64,000 nucleotides of DNA from Branchiostoma lanceolatum (GCF_035083965.1 NC_089724.1:16424410-16488409); one strand, 5' to 3'. Shown: positions 37,228 through 55,231, counted from the first letter of the stretch. Made by a program: numbers and translations. The notes: generated by a model from the letters alone, not told the origin.

Positions 37228-40200
37228 GAGTCATTGCACGAGAAAACCAGGCAAAACCAGGCAGAGGTGGGAAGATGGGGGTCGGCCAAATCGGCTCAAA
37301 CTTTGTATGTGTGATAGGTATGTGGAACTATGAACAGCCATATTATTAAAACCCTCCAGCTATTTTTCGTTATGGCGTTATGGGACCCCCCTCTGAGACC
37401 CTCAAAAATCCAACAATTTATGGCTGAAAATTACTGAAATTGCAATGGCTACCCTGACAATTCTGATTAAGATACGATTATGAATTTTATATTTCCATAT
37501 AGCATGGGTTCCCTAGTTTTACCTGCCAAAAGATGAAGGTGAAGCATTGAAATTAAGAGGGTGTACTAGGGGGTTACCAGAACCAATGAAAGCAGAATTT
37601 TCATCTCTTTGAATTTTAGTCATTTTTAAGGGGCATTATCTGCCCTGGGCAGTGGCTTTGGAGAATGATTTTACTGTTGCTGGAGAGAGGACCATCTACT
37701 GATTCAAAAACAAGCGTCGTAAATTTGGGACACTCATAACGCGAGCCGTGAATGGGGGCTCTTTATGGGGATTTTTTGGGTTCGGGGCTATAATAAATCA
37801 GGTTATGACGTCTCACTACGGGGTAAGTTATGGCAATTTTTTCTGCCGCTGCGTGAAAAACCATGCATAATTGTCATAGAATACTAGCACAAATCAGAAA
37901 TGTTGATTAGACTATAACAAATGTCAAGAACAATTTTAGATTTCAGCTAAATGTATATAATTTTGATGGTCAATCAGGATCAGTACAGAGATCATACTGA
38001 ATTCAACAAACTGCAGTTCATAGATTATCAAACTTACAAAGTGTTCTCAGAACCGAAGCCCATTACTGTAGCATGTAATGTAATTTTTATTCCCAGGGTT
38101 ACACACACCATATCAAAATGTTGATACTACATGTATCTACAAAATGCATGCAATTCCTAAAATTACGTCATAGGACCATTGAAACAGTCATAAGCGTTGA
38201 ACAGATGAATACCATTATGCAAAAATTGAAGTCCAAGATCATACACATAAACTTGTTCTTCACTCAGTCTGACTCTCAAGAAGGTGATTAAGGAGGATAT
38301 TGGTTTACAGGATGATGATTCATGACAGGGACTTGTAAAGAAACTTGTGTCACCTCACAGAGGATGAAATGAATGGGATAATAGAAAAGTATCAACTATT
38401 GCCATCATCTATCATTGTGAGAAACGAACATCTGCAAACACGCCAAATGTGAAGGGCTGAATGCCTTGAAGCTGATAGAAGTGACGCATCGCAATTTCCA
38501 CGTACTTGCCACTTGCCAGTAACACGACCAGTATCCGGGAAAGCCTCCTACATCTGCCAAGTGGAAACCATTGTGCGCATCTGTACATGTTGGGCTGTTT
38601 CTATCTATTCATTTATTTCTGTTTTCTTTATCCAGGGCAGGCGCACTCAGTGCTAAACTCACTACTTTTCAGGCGTACAGAATAACATAAACAGACTGAT
38701 ACGTAACAAGGAAATAACATGAACTAATGAACAAAAAGTAACCAAAAAAATAATATATACACAACTGAGCGTCAAATCATACACCGTAAATCAAAGTCGA
38801 TGTGGCAGGCCGTGTCTGGAGGTCAGAGGTCAGCAGTACTGCTCTACTAGCTTTTTAAAGTTAGGCCCGACGTGGCCACTCTAACTGTAGCCGGCAAATC
38901 ATTCCAGGCAAATGCACCCCTGTACGCACATTTTCTTCGGCCGGATTCTAGTCTGACATTCGGAAGTTGCAATGATAAGTTTGAATTATGTCTTGTTCCA
39001 TAGATGTTAGATGTTCTGTCAAATATTTGTAGGTATTCTGGCACTTGTTGGTGAATAGATTTAAAGACGGTTTGAAGGAGGTGCATTTGCCGGCGAGATG
39101 CAAGGGAACTCCAACCTAAAACAGATAATTGTACATTATCCACATGTGCTGTACGTGACAGACCGAGGACAATTCGTGCTGCTCGGTTTTGAAGTTTCTG
39201 GACATTTTCAGAGAGAGATTATCCACAGTTGGCCCAAACAGTATTACAGCACTCAATCTTTGGAAGAACCATACAGTTGAACAGCATAGAAAGTGTCTTA
39301 GGTGGTAAAATGGAAGCTAAACGTCTTATCACTCCGCCTAGATGACACCGCATTGCACATTTTGTTGACATGTATGCTCCAAGTTAGACAGGGGTCAAAC
39401 CAAACACCTGGATATTTAAAACATGAAACTACTTCCAAATACGTTCCAGAAAGAGTAAGATTTAGATGTTTATTACCTAGGCGCAGCTTTCGTATAGTGC
39501 CAAAAAACATAGACTTGCATTTACGGACATTTAGTGTCAGTCTGTTTGCATCTAGCCACCTCTTAATATTGCGAGGGTCAGCATTTAAAACTATGGACTT
39601 TTCTATGTTATGAAGCATTGACTTTTTGAGTTCACTATTATCTGCATTACGGCAATAATACATACAAAGAAGTTCAGTGATGCCCTTGACTTTTTTTCAA
39701 TCTTTGAGATTTCACATTCCATAACATTATGACAACCTCTAACCGCCTACAGCAAATGTATGTTTTGGTTGAATAATATTCAAAACTATTGCAGTTGTAG
39801 CATAGTACTTAGCTCCCAAGAACCTGGCTGCCCTGCTAGCCAATAGCCAGGTGCCTTGTATTGCATGAATTGTGTGGATTGTATCATTTAGATTTTGTAA
39901 ATGTGCAAAAGAGATTGAAATTACTAGCTACAGTCATTGGCTGAGTTCTTCGAGAATGCTTGATACCAAATATTGAATGTTAACGTTCTTTGAAATGGAA
40001 CAATTGCAACTGCAATGTACAATCTGTTGATTTCATTATGATTCATGTACTGACCCAAATTGTAAAGTATATAATATGTATTTATTTTAAACTGTTCCCC
40101 GACATTTGTTATAGTGACTGTCTTGTTTCTTGATTTTCCATATAGCTGCGTGTACCAGTGATATCACATATGTGGGGTCCTGATAACCCCCATACATAAC

Positions 40201-41015
40201 CTTTTTCACTATTGACCACTTCATAATTGCACATAATTTTTTAGTAAGTAATTTACTGATTGATGTCTTAAAAAGCAACTGTAAAATGTGCAAAACAAGC
40301 TTAATTCACTTTTTAAGTATCCTCATATCCCCCATGTAGAGCCCAAATCAACATTTCTGATTTGTGCTAGCATTTTATGACAATTATGCATGGTTTTCAC
40401 GTAGCGGCAGAAAAAATTGCCATAACTTACCCCGTAGTGAGACGTCACAACCTGATTTATTATAGCCCCAAACCCAAAAAATCCCCATAAAGAGCCCCCA
40501 TTCACGGCTCGCGTTATGAGTGTCCCAAATTTACGACGCTTGTTTTTGAATCAGTAGATGGTCCTCTCTCCAGCAACAGTAAAATCATTCTCCAAAGCCA
40601 CTGCCCAGGGCAGATAATGCCCCTTAAAAATGACTAAAATTCAAAGAGATGAAAATTCTGCTTTCATTGGTTCTGGTAACCCCCTAGTACACCCTCTTAA
40701 TTTCAATGCTTCACCTTCAACTTTTGGCAGGCAAAACTAGGGAACCCATGCTATATGGAAATATAAAATTCATAATCGTATCTTAATCAGAATTGTCAGG
40801 GTAGCCATTGCAATTTTAGTAATTTTTAGCCATGAATTGTTGGATTCTTGAGGGTCTAAGAGGGGGGTCCCATAACGCCATAACGAAAAATAGCTGGAGA
40901 GTTTTAATTATATGGCTGTTCATAGTTCCACATACCTATCACATATACAAAGTTTGAGCCGATTTGGCTGACCCCCATCTTCCCACCTCTGCCTGGTTTT
41001 CTCATGCAATGACTC
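37228..41015. mobile_element. 3.8 kb TTAA-flanked element with ~675-bp terminal inverted repeats
   Basis: The left arm (37228-37908) and right arm (40346-41015) are inverted copies with high identity. Each starts GAGTCATTGCA.GAGAAAACC. TTAA flanks both ends (37224-37227 and 41016-41019), the target duplication of piggyBac- and Kolobok-type transposons. The 2.4 kb interior shows no intact transposase and is interrupted by a LINE piece. The left arm has one extra CAAAACCAGG unit. It is probably a non-autonomous or decayed DNA transposon; the superfamily is undecided. Confidence 0.8.
38640..39690 (-). mobile_element. 5'-truncated LINE fragment (RT C-terminal part)
   Basis: Two minus-strand open segments. 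At 39663-39298 the translation has NIKRWLDANRLTLNVRKC, then FGT, and FKYPGVWFDPCLTWSIHVNK: the post-catalytic part of a non-LTR reverse transcriptase. At 39143-38847 it has GWSSLASRRQMHLLQTVFK and GAFAWNDLPATVRVATSG, the usual LINE C-terminal region before the stop. The two segments are in different frames and the YADD box is lost, so it is inactive. The clade is probably CR1/L2/Jockey-like. It lies inside the TTAA element. Confidence 0.8.
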
Positions 41016-41019
41016 TTAA

Positions 41020-42205
41020 GAACTTTTTGGACAGTCCCAGAGTTAGACGAGTCTTGCGGAGACCAGGCAAGTTCTTTGTTTGCAAGTGAAGAGAGTTTGA
41101 CGCCCAAATATTACACTTTCCAGGCCAATATCATCCCCATCTTGGCCTTTTTTCGGCTAAGTGGACCACAGTCAAGATTTTTGTTCACGAAAAGGTGGGA
41201 ACTTTATAAAAGGTCCCTGGAAGAAGTACAGGTGGTGTCCATAGTGAGGTAGAGTTGACATTTCGGCAATGACCTTGGCATCTGGACACCAACCATTTCA
41301 TGGGGGAGGAGTGAACACGAACAATTAAAAAGGCGTTAGAGCCGCGTACAAACAAAGTTCAGCTAATATCACAACATGATATTGTGTCAAACTATAGGTC
41401 TAGTTGATGACAAGGTGTATAGGTGATCGCTAGTGTTTCTGAAAATGTGACACAGGAAAGGGAGGATCACACAGTGACTAAGTCTCATCCGGTCCAGTAC
41501 CAGTGTAGATAGATTTCCAAGTTCAGCTAAATGAGCCACTTCCTCTGTATGAAAATACCTGTGCCCGCCTTCACCCATACGAGTCATAACCCAACTTCCT
41601 GTTATTGTTTTTTCTACCTCAACGTTTTACACAATACTCTCAACATTTCCTGTGCACACATTCCCATTCAAACAACTGCCCCCGCAAGCTTGCGTACATA
41701 TACACTGCGTATTTGTTGAAACAAGTGTGTAAACTGGGCAGAATTAATAAGTGACTGTTGTCGGGGTTGTTTTTCCCAGTTTAATGTTCGTTTGGCATGT
41801 TTCCAGCGTTCTGCAGGTATGTATGAATACCAGGTGTCCCTCGGTCAGGTGAATACCCTTGTTCTTAATTGATAAGAGCGACCTGTTTACGCAAGATACC
41901 GTCGGGGAATTAATCATAAGTCAGGGCCACATCTCCCAACCACAGGTGTGTTATTCTCAGTAGTCTCACCTTTGTTGTAACTTTGTGACAGTTTTCAGGG
42001 AATTGAAATACTTGTGTCGATGACATTATATTTAATAGCAGCCTTGTGAGAAATACAGTGGGAGCTTTATCGTTTAAAAGCTCGCATGTTATATTTTTGG
42101 GGTTGGTACATTTTCGTTATGATGAGGGGAGAGTGAAAGCGAGAGTGTCTCATGGTCTGATAATAGAATAAGACACATATCTAAGATATCTATCTGTGGG
42201 GTCGT
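41020..42205. other. Non-coding stretch
   Basis: No exon or repeat structure recognised. Confidence 0.4.
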
Positions 42206-42207
42206 GT

Positions 42208-42345
42208 TAGGGTCGTGTGGCGCAACGGCAGGACCGGTGTTCGGCCCAGAACCCAGCGGTCCCGGGTTCGAATTCCCTGACGCCGTGTTGTGCCCTCTTT
42301 ACACGACTTTCCTCACTCCACCTAGGTGTAGAAATGGGTATATTG
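42208..42345 (+). mobile_element. tRNA-derived SINE fragment
   Basis: The head has an A box (TGGCGCAACGG) and B box (GGTTCGAATTC) at tRNA spacing. The body TTACACGACTTTCCTCACTC, then CACCTAGGTGTAGAAATGGG, is a conserved SINE central segment I remember from invertebrate SINEs. The 3' tail is not recognisable, so the copy is old or truncated. Confidence 0.7.
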
Positions 42346-43222
42346 TTCTCTGTACGTGGTACTGTTGAAATAAGTTATGAAAAACTTGAGTGCAGTGCCT
42401 CGTCGTCCTTGTCTGTCCAAAAACGACGTAAAACATATCTAAGAACGAGTCCTCTTGCAACATTTTCCAGGTCAACCTCCCTCAATTCGAATTCTACCAT
42501 TCATAGGTTTATTCTACACACCCCACCCCCATATGTTTATGTTAAGACTATACTATAATTGCAACAAACCGAATCTCAGGTCCAGTTCGTCTACTTTTGC
42601 CCCTGACCTCTGACCCAGGGAGAAGTAGAATATTCATTTATACCCCGGATGTACGCGGATGTCGAGGGCGGGGCTGTTTATTGTTGATAGTGACGTTGAG
42701 GATACCCGGTGTTACAACACTTGAGATTAACCCAAAACTCAGTTATATAGGAAACCGCTACAGTGCTTGTTTTATCATTGACATCTCATAATGTTTCACT
42801 AACCATAGTATAATCTAGTTGTATCTAAAGGCTATCATTATTCATTATTCAGGTGTCAATATTTTACTTACCATAAGTTTGTACCTCGTTGGGCTCGTTG
42901 TATCTCCTTTATGGTTTATTATGTTTATGACGTTGATGATGTATTTCCTGAGTTTATCATTCTAGAGCCCCGCTCATAGTTTGTGCAGTTCCTTGTAGAT
43001 TAAGTTAATTGCTGTTAAAGGTGTATAGGTCGGCGCAGTACTCTGGCGAAGTGCGAAAGTTCCAAACTATAATGCTGCTGCACAGAAAGACCCACGAATG
43101 TCAAGGCCGTGTATTCAATTGTACTGGTCAGACGACAGACCATGGGTAAAAGTCCAAGCAATTAAGCATTAAGATTAAGTGGTCAGTTTCAAAAGAGCAA
43201 ACAACATACACTATATCTGTTA

Positions 43223-43331
43223 ATCTCCAAGCAGATCTATCGGTGGCAAGGCAGTATCAAAACGGCCAACCAGTATCGTGGTTTTGGCCCTTTTCAATAC
43301 TGCCCAGCCACCGATAGATCTGCTTGGAGAT
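43223..43331. mobile_element. Foldback MITE with CTCCAAGCAGAT ends, copy 2
   Basis: A 109-bp palindrome. The outer arm ATCTCCAAGCAGATCTATCG, continuing GTGGC, is perfectly repeated in inverted orientation at the right end. The inner arms (AGGCAGTATCAAAACGGCCA and its complement) are imperfect. The end sequence is shared with the element at 17836. Confidence 0.8.
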
Positions 43332-43467
43332 AAATTTCTGTCCATCTCGACAGCAATGCGTTTTTATTCAACCATCTTCCCTTCGTTATGAATCAACCAA
43401 ATGAATCGTACGATTTAAAAACTTGTAAGTAAGCTTTACAAATATCAGAAAGGGGACCAAAATGCAT

Positions 43468-43777
43468 TACGAGAAAAAACGTCCAAACTCTTACTTGAAA
43501 GTGATTGCACTGAAATTTCGACCCTCTTAAACTATTTTCCCCCGAACCAGCCCTCCCCCCAAAAGATGCTAACCCCCTCCCCCGTCCTAGACTAACATCG
43601 ACATGACGAGAAAAAACACGTCCAAGCTCTTGACTTGCAAGTAAATGCACTAACATCTCGACACAGCCCTTCTTTAACTGTATTTTCCCACGAACCAGCC
43701 CTTCCCCCATCAGATGGTAACCTCTCTCCCCCACCATCACTCTCACCTCCCCCCTCCCCTTCCTAGACTAACATCGA
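43468..43777. repeat. Diverged tandem duplication, C-rich
   Basis: Two direct copies of about 135-170 bp (43468-43603 and 43603-43777). Both begin ACGAGAAAAAAC.. CGTCCAA, contain ACGAACCAGCCC-type and CCCTCCCCC tracts, and end CCTAGACTAACATCGAC. Confidence 0.75.
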
Positions 43778-43779
43778 CG

Positions 43780-46700
43780 CGGCCGTACCTCGCGCATGCC
43801 GACTGCTGCATCTATCGGAACGCCTCCGCTGTTTCCAAGGTGCGCAGATATGTCCGATAAAGGTGATATTTGCTCAGGCGGTCAAGCCGGTCGATAGGTC
43901 CAAACTTCACCTAAGTAGTACCTTATGAATATATAGCAAGCAACTCGGGCAACAGGCTCTTTCCGGACCGGCTGAGTTCCGCATGTTGGTCACTCACGTC
44001 CACGTCCGAGACTCCGTTGACCCCTCGCGCCCATACAAACTGTGCGTATGTAACCACAGGTATGTAACATTGTCATAATTGTTAATATGACACAGATGTA
44101 TCCTATGCATGGCTACTAACAACGGACATGTTTGTTTGCCATGTAAGTAATAATGGCGTTGCTCGCCTTTATCATATCTAAACCATCTGGGTTACTTTAA
44201 TTTTAGCAGCATGGCTAAATGTAGTCATTCGTACGTGCATGTAGCTGATGTTCTAAAGCCTCTGATACAAAAGCAACTACATCAAAGTTTCCTTTCCTAT
44301 TGCAAAACGAGCAGACTTTAACTTTCAGTCAGTAGCTGCTACGGTTGAACCTGGAGGAACTTTGAATTTCCGTTGCTAGGACCAACCACCATTACTACAT
44401 GTATCATTTTTGCCCATGTATGATTGTAATAGATATATGTTGGGATATTGATGATCACGTCAGTTTATTTCCTCGACTGTTATCTATCGTGGAAAACTAC
44501 AGCTGTGTTCATGTTTTAACAAAGACCATTTCCGCTGATGCAACAATTTTGCCCCCATTGAAAAGGAACTAAACTAGATTTATGAAGGCTAGTTTGTGTC
44601 GGATTTGTTTGTATTTCGGTCGGGTGGTTTACGATTTGTCGCCTTCAAGTACACAAGACTCTAATGGGCCGCTAATAACGTAGTTACAACAATAGAGGTA
44701 ATGGTTAATGGACGTATATTTTGCACTAGGTTAAGTGCTAATAAGACAGCTACAAGAACACCTGGCAGACGTATGTAAATGAATGGCTGTGTAGATTTTA
44801 TGCAAAATAGATTCACGTGTGCATGTCGTCTGTCACAGATGTATGAGTGATATGATAAGGGATTGATGAGTGAAATGAACAATCGAAAAGTGAAATTGGG
44901 AGCACAGGCCTACGCACGCTCTGCCGTAACCATGCCAACATCGAAATTCCACGTGTCCCCATAGTCATGCATATTGACCATGACCTTCTGTACATTTTCC
45001 TTGTCCCCAGAGAACCTACGAATTCAAAGTCTGTTTTTTCACGGATGTTTGTTGACTGATAGCAGTTCGTGTCTCGGGTTGGCAAACAAGGACAAAATGC
45101 CGTAAATTCAAGTGGATTCAATGTCCAGGTCCGTGTAGGTGCCTAATGTCGTGAAACTTCGATCTGACGTGTAGAGGGGCTGAAGTGCGGTACGATGTAC
45201 TGAGGGGTAAATAGAACTCAGAGAGATGTCAGAATAGGTATTTTATATGTATTTATGAATAGAATGATAAACCATGAATTCCACTTTCCACTCTTTGCAA
45301 ACCTTTTTGTGCACATGCCGAGAAACACTAGTCATTGATGATCATTGATAAATATCGTTTTCAGTCTGTGAAAAACACCACTGGCGAAACCAAACCTTCT
45401 TTAAACGACATACTTGTACCCTTTTTAAAAAATCTAACACGAACTTTCGTATCTATCTTTATGTCGCCGGATATAAGTTAGCTACCTTGCTATTCACAGC
45501 TGAATAGTTATGCAGTTTCCCCACAGGCGATAGGATCACCGTCTGACTCAGAATCCAGGCAACGCAACTGACTAGGGGCTGTGGTAGGGTACATTGAGTG
45601 TCTAGACGTTAGAAATTCTTCCAATGATTGTAAAAGCTCTTGATCCCATACTATGCACCCTTGTATTAGGTAGATTAGCCTTACAGAACTGTAGTCAAGA
45701 TACCAATAGATGCCATACTTTGTACTTTGTAAAACTTTGTAAAGTTATCTGTATATCACCGCATAGACAGTGCAATTCAAGATTACAAACCTTACAAACT
45801 GGATATGCTGTATGTATGTGTGGACATTTTGATATGATTCACAAGTTAAATATTTTCCAACAAAACTGTAGTTTTCGACAGGTGGATAAAAAAGAACTGT
45901 GTACTTTTTTTGTCTTCATTTGTCTTATTTACTGGTCGCAAAAAGGTTTACTGTATCCTCTTTTCTGATATTCAAGCCCCAACTGCCGTGCATTTAGTCA
46001 AGTTTAATCGGCAATAGCATCGTCATGCTACATTGTGAGTACTGTAAACCCCCTGAAGACCCCCTGCCTGTCTGTATGTACTTGCATACCTATACAGCAC
46101 TATCGGAATGGTTAGGTGGGTGGCTTTCAATAGAGGTAATGACAGTAGAAACCTGTTGGACAGGTCCACGTTAGCTGGTGACTACAGTTCTTGTGTCCTT
46201 GTGGGGAGCACGGTATGTACATTGTTCGTCCCTTTTTGTATACTTTCTTTGAATAATTATTTTAAAAATTCGTAAGATTTTCTTTTACAGTGTTATAGCT
46301 TAAGATTGGCGGTTCAGGTCGTTTTGTGGTAGCGCGAGGGAAATATGTGGGACACCATTTCCTCGGTTGTGTGTGAGAGGGAGAGTCTGTACTGTGTGTG
46401 TTTTCGCGCGCTCGCGCTCCATGCCAGCCCGTCCAACATGGCGAATACGCCCGGTCATTGTTTTAATCCAGTCGGCGCTTAAGTGCATGTAGCTTGATGG
46501 CGATCTTAAGCAGATTGCAAGGAAAAATATCCCGTATTTATCTGTGTGTGATTTCTGAAGTCCTAATCCGTCGTATCCCAGACAGTGAAATGTCCTAATT
46601 TAGATCCTTGTATTGACTAGTCTCACAAAGGTCATCATGGCACAGTAGGCATTGACTTTGTGGGACGATAAGATCCATGTCTTCATCCTGTGAAAAATGC

Positions 46701-47510
46701 AGTATTTTTCGACAGGAAGACAATGTATCAAGCGTCTTCCGTCCCTGCCCTTAAGGCACGCCGTGTTCGCCTTAACGGCCAGGAAGCGACGCGAATGTCT
46801 GTGCTATCAAAATCCCATTGTTCCCGCACAGGAAATGCAAGGTTGGATCTAACGTAGATATTTATACATTCTTGTGGGGGAGGAAGAGTGGCTTTCTAGT
46901 GTCTTCGATATTTGGAAAATCTGTTTTAAGGACGCCATCTTGTTGCAAAAACCAAGGTTGCCATAATTTATCACACTTTCTCTGTCACGTGACAGGTACT
47001 AGAAAGTTTCCACTGAAAGTCATATTCCTCTCGAAATTCACCTCAAAAAACGTCTTCGTGCGCTGCAGCGTGGATGATATACAAGCACGCCACTATGATT
47101 AGGTAGTGAGAGACGTTGGCTTGTCGACATTGTCTGATGAGTGTGTTTTTATATTTCGTGGTGCCCGCAAAGGTCACTATATATTACGTGGTGGCGAGGA
47201 ACACACCTAACAGGTCCGACCACTACCCTGATGCATAGATATGCAGAACACACAAACAGAGAGATCATAGACTTTCGCAATGTCAGCCTTTGTCCAAGTG
47301 GGATTTTTGTCGGCGCCCATGTCAATGCTAAGCTTTTGGCGGAGTAATCACATAAAAAATCGCAACGTCCTTATCACTGAATGCAATTTCTAAAAAGATA
47401 CTTCGCGCTCACCCGGGCGTGAAATGGCCGTCGGTATTTGCCAGACGCTTCACCTGCTGCAAAATTACTCCGCAGGGGCTGGATTTCACCTGTGGGGTCA
47501 TGGCTGACAT
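43780..47510. other. Non-coding stretch, no gene recognised
   Basis: No convincing exon. Putative BTB-ZF intron if the distal first exon is right. Confidence 0.35.
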
Positions 47511-47559
47511 GATCTCCGCCATTTTCCCGCCAGTTCATAATGTTATGCTTATTGTTATG

Positions 47560-47880
47560 AAACCCCGCCGGGTAGTTCAAGGGCTGTTTTTTGGGCGTGA
47601 CCCCTACGTTGCCCCGTGGGACACCCTGCGGCCGCCGGGTTATCCCAGCCGGGATCCCGAATCATTTTAACTCGGACTTAAAATCAACGCAATACCCAGT
47701 AACAAATAGACGCCGTGAACTAATCGTGCGAACACCGGGGGGTACCCCTCGTACCCGGCAGTCAACCGGGACAAGTTTGTGGCTTCGGGGCCCGGGCGAG
47801 ACTACACCCCCGACGGTCGGTCGATTTTCGTGCTGTGTGACAGGAGCGGTAGGATGGTCCCAGTTATTGGCGTGAAGTAG
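47560..47880. repeat. GC-rich island, possibly an inserted element
   Basis: Base composition shifts sharply to GC, with runs of CCGGG, GGGGCCCGGGCG and ACCCC, against AT-rich neighbours on both sides. No paired ends were found, so an element is only suspected. It lies about 200 bp before the BTB exon. Confidence 0.35.
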
Positions 47881-48075
47881 CCAGTGGTATGTTAGATCAC
47901 CATCCAAAACCCGGCTCAAATCCTTTTGACACACGAACCATTTTATGAATCGCATGTCTAAACGGCCTGAGCAACATACACAAAATCGTGCGCGGAGGGT
48001 ACACCATTCAATTCATGGTGTTATGTTATGTTAAGACTAACTCTGTTTCCCTTCTACACACACAGGTCCACCGCC

Positions 48076-51902
<3,827 letters not shown>

Positions 51903-53578
51903 TATGAATCGATAAAATGTGCAAATTCTTGAGACCTCATACAGTCAAACTACTTGCCTTTACCTGACGATTATTAGCAAGGTTGCTACAACCAGGTGTA
52001 ACTCGGAGACAATACAATAGAATAGCAAAGGAAAGGCAAAGTCTATTATTATAGTTAACCTAATAGAAAATGATAGATGGTGAACCATAGGCTACAATTG
52101 ATAGCCAAACCTCAGTCAAATCAAACCAAAGAAGGTTTAAAACCGTTCCTTTGCAGACATCAAAAGTGTGGGTTGACACAATGGAAAACACTGCCTTGTT
52201 CAATAGTTAGAGAGTATTGATAGTTAACAAATATTTGTAATATGGTGAACTTGTAATATGTCCAAGACTTTTTCAACAAGCCTTAGGTAACCAAAAAGTC
52301 TTTTTCTAAACGAATTAAATTCGTAAAGTATAGTTAGACTATAAACGCGACGGTGAAACCGTAAAACTCAAATCATTGCTGGGTGCAGCACTAGCTGAAA
52401 ATATAAGAAAATATAAGACGTTTTAAGGAAAAGTTGTATATAATAAATACTAAGGCATATGGGATCAATATCTATAATTCAAAATCTATAATTCGCGGAT
52501 TCGTGATAGTGCTAGTGTCGTGGTTTTGTTTTGCCTTTTCGCAATTTGAGTAAACAAAATTACCTTCAAAAGGTTCATGTTCGCTACAGATTCTTTGGCC
52601 CGCCTTGCTTGTAAATATAGCTCAGCAATGTTCCGCAGATCATTGTCACTAAAAGTGTTTGTTTTAGGGACAAGGGAGAAACATCAGATTTGTGCCAGAA
52701 GGTTGATCAATAAGCAATGTATGTTTGCTGCTACGGACCGTTCATTTTTGGAAGATGGGAGAGAATATCACATACAGTCATTCTTGTATGTTTTGTTCAG
52801 TGAATGTTGGTGCAAAAAGTGTTTACGAAAGGACGTGTGATTTAGTTCATAGGTTTGAGGACAAGGGCATAACTTTTTTTAATTTCTTTTATTGTTCTAG
52901 ACTTGAAAAGTTAAAGTGTAGAAATGTATTTGATTGTGTAAATTGCTGCGTTTAGAAAAAGTTAGACAATTTTGTACTTCAGCAAAGTGCATCAGCTACA
53001 AGCTGGATAAATGCATTAAGATAACCCCATGAATACGCTTGTACCATACAAGAAAATACATTAGGTCATTGTATCATCAACTGTACTGTTATAAATTAGA
53101 TACAAGTGGTGACGTAATCTATGATAGTGAAACGGTATGACGTTGATTCACGTGACCTATCGTGATCATCATTGGCTACATTTATTTCCATACACCTGCC
53201 GTATGCTAATGTACATGCAAAGACCGATGCACTTATTGCTTATAGAACTTTCAATCAAGTTCAACGCATGAATTACACGTTTTATAATCTATGCAATTTG
53301 ATATGTTTGCAATTCTAAGTTAAGAAGGTGCCTTGCTTGGTTGTTTTTCTCCCCTTTTTTGATATCTTGAATATTGTAAAATGCCCAGTATTTGTCTGTT
53401 CAATTTTTGCAGGGAATCTTAACGTATTCTACTTCACTTTGCCGGAAATACAGGTGTGCAGATGGATCTAGTACTTCCGGGGCAAATTTAGAGTGGGTTC
53501 TAAAGAGGGAAGTACAGTACTCAAGTGTGAATCAGCCAGAAACTATGCAATTTGCGGGCACAATGGTATTTCAATAAA
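51903..53578 (+). other. Presumed 3' UTR of the BTB-ZF gene and following sequence
   Basis: AT-rich, no coding signal. AATAAA hexamers at 52442-52447 and 53573-53578 are candidate ends. Confidence 0.4.
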
Positions 53579-54167
53579 GGGAAGTGGTCATGTCAATTGA
53601 GTTTGTATTGTATCTTTTGCTCGCCCTAGAAGTGGGGAGAGGCTGCCTTTTCCTATAATAACAGGATCATTTCTAACATGAGTGTCACAAAAGATACAAC
53701 ATTTGTTCCTGCTTGCGCATAACTATAACTATAAGACATAATGTACAATTCGTCTACTGATTTGAGTCGAGATTTAAGTCCTCAAGCTCAATAAATACCA
53801 AACCCGGTCGAATAAGCCTTATAGAATTGTGGCGTACGGAAGACAGCCCACAGAAGATATCTTGAAGGCTTTATAATTATTCGTGTATTTATCTGTTTGG
53901 ACAGACCATCCTACCGTCAAGAAATCCTGCAGGCAAAGTTTCCGTTCTGCAGGGAAAGGCTGAGCTATTCCGTCCAGAAACGTCCGGTACAAATACCATA
54001 TCTCACTGGAACAGAGTTCCTGGTAAAGATATCCGGTCTTTGGGACTAAAGTGAAGATTGGCCTTTTGTCTCATATCAAGATTTCCGTTCGCAAAGCTCA
54101 AGGTTCTTATCTACGAATGCAGAGGCACACGTGAAGGACCGAATCTCACATATCAGCTCCGCCAAAT

Positions 54168-54182
54168 CTCCAAGCAGATGTT
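54168..54182. repeat. Solo CTCCAAGCAGATG end
   Basis: The same end sequence as the foldback MITEs at 17836 and 43223, with no inverted partner found nearby. Possibly a truncated copy or chance. Confidence 0.35.
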
Positions 54183-55231
54183 GGGAGGGCTTCTTGGCCG
54201 TCACAACATGGTACAGTCTCGTGGAGACGTCGCTATCTTTAATCCCGAAGTTCTAGCTTTTGCTTGAAGAAAATAATGGCCCTCGTCCACCACCTGCTTT
54301 TCCGATCTGAATTAACACTGAGAATTTACTTTCCCTATACACAGTTCAACTTGGAAAACCGTCCGCAGTTGCTAATGAGATTGTAAATTTCACCAAAAAC
54401 CAATTCAGGCAACATCTACCCGATTTCAGTGCAAACTATACGAGACTACCTATTATGTGTCACTGAAGATGAATAAATGTATATAAATAGCATACGGTAT
54501 CATTTCCGCCTTAATTTTTGCAAGTTCGAAAATTCTATAACCACCTTCTACGAGAGTCACAGATGAAGCTAGTACTCCCGTAAAATAAAACACCACTGAC
54601 ATCTTCATTTATGCATTTTAGAAGACTTTGTCATGCATGATAGGGTCCAATAAAGAGTACTGCAGTACTTTTGTAAGTCGCAAGGGGACACCACAGGTCA
54701 GAGGTCACCTTTTGACAACACGGAAGTGACTGCATGCACGCTGATCATCCGTGGTGAAAGTGGATGTTTAGTGCGCTGTGTTGTTATTGAGAGACAACTC
54801 TGGGGCGCTGCCAACAGCTGCCAAACCTACTTAAAATGAGCAAGGTAAATTATTTGCCACAACCCCATACGTATTCAACAACAGCAACAAGCAAACCCAC
54901 TTCAGCCATGGGGGAGGGGCGGGTCGGCCGATTCGATGGGCGATGACATGTCTCTTTACACCGCCTGTGTGTTCTCTGTAATTTTCTCCGGCTTGCATGC
55001 TGTTTTGATATATGACATATATTATATCTATATCAATGGTCTTGTTCCAGCCGAAAGGTTGTGCATGTAAGCAACAGAGCAAGATAACATTTATGTCAAC
55101 ATTTAGACGAATTATCAAATGATTTCTCAACTGCGTCATAGCCGAGGTACGAGACCTGGCCATAGCTAGTCTTTAGTTCATGTATCTAGTCCTGTCAGTG
55201 ACTGTACGCTTTCTTTCAACAGGTTTAAAAG

